64,000 nucleotides of DNA, taken from JANOYY01 sp043720395. GTDB taxonomy: Bacteria; Actinomycetota; Acidimicrobiia; Acidimicrobiales; JANYDT01. The translations under genes were made by a program, and so were the position numbers. Each line of letters begins with the position of its first letter. The stretch's first letter is position 1. The stretch covers positions 1 through 64,000 of the forward strand of contig JAYSSR010000102.1 in assembly GCA_043720395.1 (NCBI GenBank). Reading direction: 5' to 3'. This document shows, in pieces, positions 58,253 to 64,000 of the stretch. Under the pieces are notes generated by a model. The model had not been told where the DNA came from. It saw nothing but the letters and a program-made list of their open reading frames with translations, and ran no database searches.

Positions 58253-60061
58253 TCAGAACGTGATCTCTGATGCGTCCCGTATCGATCGGTAAGGCTCGCC
58301 GGTTGCCAACAGCCGGTCGTGGTCACTGAGGCCGAAGGTGACCTGAGCCATCCGTTCGAGCCGCGCAAGCGAGAGTTGGAACAATTCGAACGGACCATCG
58401 GGGATGCCGTGTCCGGTGACGGTTGCGACTTGGGCCAGCACGAGTCCTGCCACGGCGAGAATGGGTACCGGAATCGGTTGCTCGGACCGACGGACCGCGA
58501 CGATCACCTTCCAAAATGCCTGCGGGAGCTTGGGACTACCGCGATGGTCCGGGTCATCGACTCGAAGGATCGGCCCGGCGAACGCGCAGAGCCGGTACCC
58601 GTCGATCGTCGGACGGTCGCAGACATCTCGTTCGATCTGCCAGAACGGGCTTCGTCGGAGATCATCGCCGACCGGGACACAGTTCGTCTCGAAGTAGGTG
58701 TCTTGGCGGGCATCGTCGGCTTCGGCGGCGCTGTCACCCCAAGCGACGCCGCGACCGGCGACGAGCGGCATCCGATCCACGAGGTGCCCCTCGAAGAAGT
58801 CGGCCCCGCACTGCATGCCGGTGTCGACCCGTGGGTCGGCGGTCCACGCCGGAATTGATTCCTTCGAGCCTGGGGCCGAGGTTCCGTCGAAATTTGCAGC
58901 GGTAAGGACTGCGAGACGCCGTGAGGTATGAACGAAGGCTGAGTGGTGTTGGTACCGGAGTTCGGTGCTGCCATCGATCGAGAGAACGGTGTCGTTGCGG
59001 ATGATCGTTGGGAGCGGGACCGTGACGTTTGCGGCGAGGAAATCTGCCGCGGCGTAGCCGGGTCTCGCCGCAAGTGCGTCCGAATCGACGAGCCCCGAAG
59101 TGGTTGGCACCAGCGTCGGATGACGTCCCTTTGCTCGTTCAAGATGACGTTGCACCGTGTGAATCCGGACCGCGTGATTGGCCACCCCGCGTTGGCCGCC
59201 GAAGTGGAGCCCGACGACGGTGCGTCGTTGCAGACTCATGATCAATGACCCGCTGTTGCCGCGAAGGGTCGAACAGTCGTGGGTGAAGCGGTCCGGACCG
59301 ATGTCTTTGATCCAGCCCGGCGCAAGCCGTTTGACGTCCGACGGACCCGCAAAAATGCGGGTGATGTCCGCGTCGGACTCTCTGAGACTCGGGTGGCCGA
59401 TCGCCGCGACAAGTTCGCGGCTGGCGATGACGCTCGCACCGAGCGGCGGCGGGGGCGGCAGGTTCGTGCCTGTCAGTTCGATGAACGCGACATCGGGTTC
59501 GCCATCCCGCTCGGGTGTGACGTACAGCACCGCCGCAAGCGCAGCGGTTTCGGTCGTCGGAGTTCCCGTGTTCCCCTCCACCCCGAAATCGACGAAGACC
59601 TGGTAGCTCTGGCCGTTGGCGTCCTTGGAGATCTCGACGACGCCGTTGCGGACTCGCGAGAACAACGATGCCACATGGCGGTTCGTCACGGCGATCGAGC
59701 CCTCGACCATCCATGCGGTGCCGATGCTCGCGGCGATACCTCGGATAGCCACGCGACCAGTCGCCGCGGAAGCGGAACGCAAGGCCTGCTTCGCAGCCTG
59801 CAGGCGGATGTTCCACGCGAGGGCGTCGTCAGCTGCGGCGTCGTACAGGTCATCAACCACGAGAAGGCTCGGCCGGCCGAGGCGCTCCACCACCGCTTCC
59901 AGACCGGTGTCACGGTTGGCGCCTTCGACGAGTCGATTGGCCGGGTCGCTCACTCCTTCAAGCCCGACCGCCACGGGCAGAAGGTCGGTGCCGAGGAGAC
60001 GGACGAGCATGGCTGCGAGTTCGCCGTCGGCCCGCAGCGCCGCCTCGACATCTGGATTCAT
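58253..60061 (-). CDS. Trypsin-like serine protease fused to a DNA/RNA non-specific endonuclease-like domain
   Basis: 602 residues, no signal peptide, so cytoplasmic. Residues 1-65 form a small helical domain of effector-associated type ('EAALRADGELAAMLVRLLG...ANRDTGLEAVVERLG'). Residues 100-310 are a trypsin/V8-like protease with His129 in 'VTNRHVAS', Asp190 in 'EPDVAFIEL' and Ser270 in 'LRGNSGSLI', all intact. Residues 340-490 resemble the NUC endonuclease: 'YQHHSAFVHTSRRLAVLTAANFDG', 'GHLVDRMPLVAGR' and 'DTYFETNCVP'. The DRGH motif reads FEGH, keeping the His (426) and later Asn (460) but not Asp-Arg. A C-terminal tail (490-602) is unassigned. ATG 60061 is chosen; upstream codons cross the iteron region. 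Divergent from a subtilase of matching design. Confidence 0.85.
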   Translation of the reverse strand: MNPDVEAALRADGELAAMLVRLLGTDLLPVAVGLEGVSDPANRLVEGANRDTGLEAVVERLGRPSLLVVDDLYDAAADDALAWNIRLQAAKQALRSASAATGRVAIRGIAASIGTAWMVEGSIAVTNRHVASLFSRVRNGVVEISKDANGQSYQVFVDFGVEGNTGTPTTETAALAAVLYVTPERDGEPDVAFIELTGTNLPPPPPLGASVIASRELVAAIGHPSLRESDADITRIFAGPSDVKRLAPGWIKDIGPDRFTHDCSTLRGNSGSLIMSLQRRTVVGLHFGGQRGVANHAVRIHTVQRHLERAKGRHPTLVPTTSGLVDSDALAARPGYAAADFLAANVTVPLPTIIRNDTVLSIDGSTELRYQHHSAFVHTSRRLAVLTAANFDGTSAPGSKESIPAWTADPRVDTGMQCGADFFEGHLVDRMPLVAGRGVAWGDSAAEADDARQDTYFETNCVPVGDDLRRSPFWQIERDVCDRPTIDGYRLCAFAGPILRVDDPDHRGSPKLPQAFWKVIVAVRRSEQPIPVPILAVAGLVLAQVATVTGHGIPDGPFELFQLSLARLERMAQVTFGLSDHDRLLATGEPYRSIRDASEITF

Positions 60062-60085
60062 CTTCGATCTCCCCCGTTTCCCCAG

Positions 60086-60118
60086 TCGATTGTGGCTCGA
60101 TTGTGGCTCGATTGTGGC
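60086..60118. promoter_or_regulatory. Three perfect 11-bp iterons between the two protease genes
   Basis: TCGATTGTGGC occurs three times head to tail without spacers in the 150-bp divergent gap (60062-60211). The 11-bp period is about one helical turn, so bound proteins would line up on one face. It lies 25 bp from the left gene start and 94 bp from the right. Confidence 0.75.
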
Positions 60119-60211
60119 ATCGCAGGAGCATTGCCCACTCGAGACGCCCGTCGTAGATTCCATTGGGACGCTGAGACCGCAGCGATCGCACGACAAGGAA
60201 AAGGTTCGTCG

Positions 60212-62974
60212 ATGGAAATTGTGCACCCGGATGCCTTCGGGCAGCTGAAGCAACTTGTCACGAACGACCTGGCGGAGCGTGGTGAGCTTCAGCGTTGGCT
60301 CGACAGCACCCCCTACGGCTCGGTCGCCCACGCGGTGCGGCGTGCCTCGTCGCCGGAACGAGACAGCGAAGCGGTCCTGCGTGCACTTGATCGGCGCGGC
60401 CTACTCGACCAGAGCTTCTTCGCCTCACTCACCGAGGAATTGCCGCACCGCTCGGACGAACTCAGGTCCGTGGCGTCGGAGATGGGCGTGCCGATGGACG
60501 CGGTCGATGCGTATCCCGATGTCCCGCCCGGGCTCCCTGACTCCGAGTCGACGTCTTCGGATCCGACGCCGAACACCCAGTTCGGTCAGAGACCAGACCC
60601 AGGGATGCTGCTGTCGGAATTCGAAGCGGTTCGTACGGCATCGGCGTCAGTCGTCCAGATACTTCAAGCGACCGGAACGGTGACGTGTGCTGGCGTGTTG
60701 CTCCTTCCCGACCTTGTCGTGGTTCCGTCGTTCGTAGTGGGTGGCGCGAATTCCATCGAGTTCGCACGGTCTCGCCGCTCGGCCAGCGAAGAAACGACAG
60801 CGCGCCTCGTGGCAGCGCGGCCTTTGGACCCCTTGGCCGGTGCCGTGCTCTTTCACGTGGATCCTGCCATCGGTCCCGGAATTCGGGTCAGCGACGCCCA
60901 CCCGCAGCCCGGCGAGTTCCTCACCATGTTGCACTACCCGTACGGCGCTTCGATGCGCATCTCACGAGCCGAGGTGACGGGGAGCGACGATTCCCGGCTG
61001 TTCTATCGATCCGAGACAAGCAGTGGGAGCGCTGGTGGTGCGCTCCTCGATGCCATGGGTCGAGTTGTCGGGTTTCACATGGGGAAGGCCGTGGGCCCCA
61101 GCGGGGAACAGCACGGAGTCGGGCTCCTGGCGAGCAGTTTGCTGGCCGTTCTTCGTCGGGAAGAGGCATACCGGGCCGTATACCTCTCGGTGACGGAACC
61201 GCTCAGGACCGTCGCTGTCGATCCTGCACTGGAATCGATGTTCCACCCCGACGATCCGAGCTTCGGCAAGCAGCTACCGGTTGTGATCGAGACGCTGTAC
61301 TCGGACGTGAATCCCGCCGTGGAAGGTCTGACGATTTCGAGCCATAGCGGCACCATCGTGTCAGCGGCCATTGATGCTGTCGCACTTGAGGCGTTGCGTG
61401 TCCGGTCCGACATCGTGTCGATCGACCTCAGTCGCAACGCCGGAACGAGCGAGCTTTTTTCGTCGTACGGCGCGATCTTCGCCTCAACGACGCCGCGCCC
61501 GCCAATCGGCGAGAAGGGGGACAAGTGTCTCATTGCGGTCATCGACGACGGCGTCGACGTCCACCACAACGCGTTTGCCGTGGGCGGCTCGACGAAGATC
61601 GATCTGTATTGGGACCAGCTCGATCCGACGAATCCGTGCAGCGGAGGATCAGCCGCGTCCGCGCAGCGAGCAGCCACGCTCGGGCTGGGCTATGGACGCC
61701 TCTACGATCGGTCTGACATCGACGCGATACGCGCGGGAACCTTTGTCGGCAGTGTCCCGATCGGTGCCCCGTTCCTGCACGGCACCGCGGTCGCGGCGAT
61801 CGCTGCCGGGGTCGGGCTTGAGCCTGCGGCTGTCGACCGATTTCCGGGCGGGGTCGCGCCAGCTTCACCGCTCATCGTCGTGCATACCAACCGTGAAGCA
61901 CCGGCCGGGTACGAACGCTGTCACGTCGATGCGCTGAGCTTCATCGACGCAGTGGCGACTGCCGCTGACCTCCCCGTTGTCGTGAACATCAGCAGCGGTG
62001 TCAATGTTGGCGGCCACGACGGGAGCAGCCTGGTCGAGAAGCGTTGCGAATCGTTTTCGAGTCGACGCGGCCGAGTCGTTGTGAAGTCCGCCGGAAACGA
62101 ATCCCGGATGCGGCGTCACACGCGGTTCGCCGGAGTCAAGAGCGGCATCGTCGAGAGCGAGTTCGAAGTGGCGGATCAGGAAGGTAACGATCTGCTGGAG
62201 TATTGGTGGCTCCCGAACGAGTACAAAATCACTGTCATCGCACCCGACGGCACCATCTCCGGCGAGATCAGCCGCCCGCACTTTGGGCACCTTGACGAAA
62301 CGCTCATGGGGACGCGAGTCCTCGCTCAGCTCAATTCCCGCCTGCACCGCGATGCTGCGCTGTTCCGGGCTCGTCTTCGGCTGGAGCTGATCGCAGTCCC
62401 CGGAGGCCGAGTACCAAACGGGCGTTGGAAGGTGCGATTCGAAGCGGTCCAGGTATTTGGGAACGATCTCGCAATTCACGGGTGGATCGAGATCAGCCAG
62501 CGCTCGACAGCGTTTCTTTCGTCCAGCAACGAAAACACGCTCACAGTCCCGGGCACGAATCCGCTCGTCGTCACCGTCGCAGCGATGTCGTCTGCCGCCC
62601 CCCAGCAGACATGGTCGGATTCGTCCATGGGCCCGACGAGTACCGGACAGGAGAAGCCCGACATCGGCGCGCCCGGCATTTCCATTCGAAGCGCGTCGGC
62701 GGATAGCTCGGAACATGTCGGAGCGGCCGCCGACGGAACGAGCTTCGCGGCCCCTCACGTCACCGGAGCGATCGCCCTCGCTCTGTCGGCTGCGCACAAG
62801 GACGACGCCACGCTCGTTCCGACGGCCGCAGAGGTCATTGAAGCGCTGCGCCGCCACACCCCTCCACCATTCGATGTCTGGTCCGAACAGGCCGGCTACG
62901 GACCGCTCAACGTCCCTGACTTCCTCGCGAAGCTGGCCGAGGTGCTTACGGAAGCAGCAACACCAGACCCGTGA
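60212..62974 (+). CDS. Effector-associated-like domain, inactive trypsin-like domain and subtilisin-family protease
   Basis: 920 residues from ATG 60212, with an AAGGAAAAGG site upstream; no signal peptide. Residues 1-85 are a helical effector-associated-like domain ('AFGQLKQLVTNDLAERGELQRWL'). Residues 135-315 have a trypsin-like fold, but the His position reads 'LVVVPSFVVGG' and the Ser motif 'SSGSAGGALLD', so His and Ser are lost (Asp206 kept). Residues 330-430 resemble a subtilase prodomain. The S8 catalytic domain follows with Asp445 in 'IAVIDDGVD', His523 in 'FLHGTAVAAIAAG', oxyanion Asn592 and Ser844 in 'DGTSFAAPHVTGA', all intact, with a beta insertion (650-780). A dead sensor domain controlling a live protease is my inference. 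Its 3' end overlaps the next gene by 29 bp, convergently. Confidence 0.85.
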   Translation: MEIVHPDAFGQLKQLVTNDLAERGELQRWLDSTPYGSVAHAVRRASSPERDSEAVLRALDRRGLLDQSFFASLTEELPHRSDELRSVASEMGVPMDAVDAYPDVPPGLPDSESTSSDPTPNTQFGQRPDPGMLLSEFEAVRTASASVVQILQATGTVTCAGVLLLPDLVVVPSFVVGGANSIEFARSRRSASEETTARLVAARPLDPLAGAVLFHVDPAIGPGIRVSDAHPQPGEFLTMLHYPYGASMRISRAEVTGSDDSRLFYRSETSSGSAGGALLDAMGRVVGFHMGKAVGPSGEQHGVGLLASSLLAVLRREEAYRAVYLSVTEPLRTVAVDPALESMFHPDDPSFGKQLPVVIETLYSDVNPAVEGLTISSHSGTIVSAAIDAVALEALRVRSDIVSIDLSRNAGTSELFSSYGAIFASTTPRPPIGEKGDKCLIAVIDDGVDVHHNAFAVGGSTKIDLYWDQLDPTNPCSGGSAASAQRAATLGLGYGRLYDRSDIDAIRAGTFVGSVPIGAPFLHGTAVAAIAAGVGLEPAAVDRFPGGVAPASPLIVVHTNREAPAGYERCHVDALSFIDAVATAADLPVVVNISSGVNVGGHDGSSLVEKRCESFSSRRGRVVVKSAGNESRMRRHTRFAGVKSGIVESEFEVADQEGNDLLEYWWLPNEYKITVIAPDGTISGEISRPHFGHLDETLMGTRVLAQLNSRLHRDAALFRARLRLELIAVPGGRVPNGRWKVRFEAVQVFGNDLAIHGWIEISQRSTAFLSSSNENTLTVPGTNPLVVTVAAMSSAAPQQTWSDSSMGPTSTGQEKPDIGAPGISIRSASADSSEHVGAAADGTSFAAPHVTGAIALALSAAHKDDATLVPTAAEVIEALRRHTPPPFDVWSEQAGYGPLNVPDFLAKLAEVLTEAATPDP

Positions 62975-63734
62975 GTCCCGCATAGGCGGCCGCTCCCGCC
63001 GATCGCCACTGGCGCGGCCGACTGGTCAGCCGCTCACCCGACACCACGATGCCGCCGACGATCATGAGCGCGGAATGCACGTGATGCGACTCCTGCGTCA
63101 TCGCGAACGCCATTGCGGCCATGATCGGCCAGCACGACACGAGGCACGCTGCACCGAGGCGAGCACCTGCGCCCACCTCAGAGGCAATCGCGGTGCCGCC
63201 ATACAGTGCCCGAAGTCCTCGGACCTCGCACCGATCCAGTGCCGCGCGTTTCACGGGTGAGTACTGCCACAGCGCGGCGAGGCCGCAGAGGGCAGGCACC
63301 ATCCACGCAACAGGACGCGCCCACGTGTGGATGCCCGCGCCCGCGACCGGTCCGACGGTCATCCAGATGCCGAGGTACCCCGTGCAGAGGGCCACGGTGG
63401 CCACGGTGCGACGTCGGACCAGTACACCTCGTCGCACGGACGTGATCGCAACCGTGAAGGACGGTCCCATCATGACCACGACCATCAGCAGCCAGGTTCT
63501 GGCGGTTGCCGAAACGCTCGGTGCCCAGGGCGACGCTGCTGCGTGATCGCTCACCGACATCGGCATCGGCGGTATGCCCACCGGCGACTTCGTCATTGCT
63601 GACATCGAGGGTCCGGACCCGAACTCGTGCAGGAACGACATTGCGACCAACACGGCAACGGAGAGCCCGCACAGCGTCGCCATGACCACTCCGACACGAC
63701 GCGCGTCGTCGTCACCACGGAGGAGTGCGGTCAC
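62946..63734 (-). CDS. DUF2182-family membrane protein
   Basis: About 262 residues with six to seven hydrophobic segments. The family motifs 'WLLMVVVMMGPSFTVAI' and 'CLVSCWPIMAAMAFAMTQES' (paired Cys, possible metal site) are clear, plus a Met/His-rich extracytoplasmic loop ('SPVGIPPMPMSVSDHAAASP'). GTG 63734 is chosen since it begins 14 bp after the upstream gene's stop. DUF2182 proteins are predicted metal-binding membrane proteins, often next to DUF1326 genes. The C-terminus overlaps the subtilase gene by 29 bp. Confidence 0.8.
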   Translation of the reverse strand: MTALLRGDDDARRVGVVMATLCGLSVAVLVAMSFLHEFGSGPSMSAMTKSPVGIPPMPMSVSDHAAASPWAPSVSATARTWLLMVVVMMGPSFTVAITSVRRGVLVRRRTVATVALCTGYLGIWMTVGPVAGAGIHTWARPVAWMVPALCGLAALWQYSPVKRAALDRCEVRGLRALYGGTAIASEVGAGARLGAACLVSCWPIMAAMAFAMTQESHHVHSALMIVGGIVVSGERLTSRPRQWRSAGAAAYAGLTGLVLLLP

Positions 63735-63747
63735 GACGAACGTCCGC

Positions 63748-64000
63748 TCAGTTGAGAAAAAGCGCCAGCCGGCCGATTCGGATCGCTTCCGACGGCTGCC
63801 CGGCAACGGATTCCTCGACTGGCTCGTTTCCCGCACTGTCGGCGGATTCGACGACAGGTTCGTCCGCCGCCTCGGGCGCGGATTCCTCCGCGAAGTCCAG
63901 CGCCTCGAAGGAGACGCGCAGTTCGGCGTCGGCCAATTGACCTGCGGCCCGAAGCTCGGCGACTGCTTCGGTCACGTCATAGACATAGCGGAGTTGATGA
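63748..64000 (-). CDS. C-terminal fragment of a larger protein (5' end outside the window), possibly tyrosinase-like
   Basis: The frame is open to the window edge without a start ('HQLRYVYDVTEAVAELRAAGQL' leads in at 64000), so this is the end of a longer gene. A Glu/Pro/Ala-rich acidic linker follows and the protein ends 'IRIGRLALFLN'. The pattern 'DVTEAVAELRAAG' then 'VSF...IRIGRLALF' resembles the C-terminal beta domain of actinobacterial tyrosinase-family proteins; the copper site is outside the window, so this is tentative. Probably co-transcribed with the DUF2182 gene. Confidence 0.55.
   Translation of the reverse strand, partial: HQLRYVYDVTEAVAELRAAGQLADAELRVSFEALDFAEESAPEAADEPVVESADSAGNEPVEESVAGQPSEAIRIGRLALFLN

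Noticed and set aside
59279..60211. N-terminal extension of the subtilase by about 311 codons
   Set aside because: The extension runs antisense through the divergent trypsin-nuclease gene and across the iterons; ATG 60212 has a ribosome site and starts a recognisable domain.

Overview
The window is a high-GC (by eye about 60-65%) actinobacterial chromosome segment. Supporting signs are an F420-type LLM oxidoreductase, a class II DAHP synthase, a soluble acyl-ACP desaturase, a RecQ helicase with a phosphoribosyltransferase tail, and frequent GTG/TTG starts with ATGA/GTGA stop-start overlaps. I infer Acidimicrobiia (Ilumatobacter-like) but cannot prove it from sequence alone. I found no rRNA or tRNA gene, CRISPR array, integrase or intact insertion sequence.

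Layout. 1-5.0 kb: secreted VWA/solute-binding lipoprotein, a membrane-anchored partner and a CbbX-type AAA ATPase (minus strand). 5.0-11.7 kb: a complete branched-chain amino-acid (Liv-type) ABC operon that also holds a degenerate AMP-ligase-like membrane protein. 11.7-13.1 kb: a decayed patch with a truncated NYN gene and a higB toxin killed by a stop codon, bounded by a 15-bp direct repeat. 13.1-22.4 kb: proA, a moxR/VWA pair with an abrupt codon-usage change, dgt, an MFS carrier and DAHP synthase. 22.7-26.4 kb: nadA-nadB-nadC. 26.4-32.2 kb: acyl-ACP desaturase with a palindromic operator, a BON/LysM protein, VOC protein, aconitase and a divergent GntR regulator. 32.3-35.3 kb: a RecQ-phosphoribosyltransferase fusion translationally coupled to a DprA-like protein. 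35.6-46 kb: alkylsulfatase, Uma2 nuclease-like protein, lipase, patatin-membrane protein, gpsA, kinase-like protein, SDR and EamA exporter. 46-58.2 kb: a pyrimidine-degradation locus with MocR regulator, beta-ureidopropionase, dihydropyrimidinase, methylmalonate-semialdehyde dehydrogenase, F420-type oxidoreductase and an NMT1/THI5-type ABC importer. It is interrupted by an AbiEi/DUF559-like gene lying between about 123-bp inverted repeats. 58.2-63 kb: a divergent pair of multidomain proteases with conflict-system architecture (trypsin-nuclease fusion; effector-associated-like domain, dead trypsin, subtilase), sharing an intergenic region with three perfect 11-bp iterons. The window ends in a DUF2182 membrane protein and a partial gene.

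Many intergenic regions carry palindromic REP-like elements 50-100 bp long. They fall into several sequence families that share a nested design (outer inverted repeat around a second inverted repeat). Some are read into protein termini. The best candidates for something undescribed are the divergent protease/nuclease pair, the RecQ-PRTase/DprA pair, the inverted-repeat-flanked AbiEi-like gene and the F420 enzyme in the pyrimidine locus.
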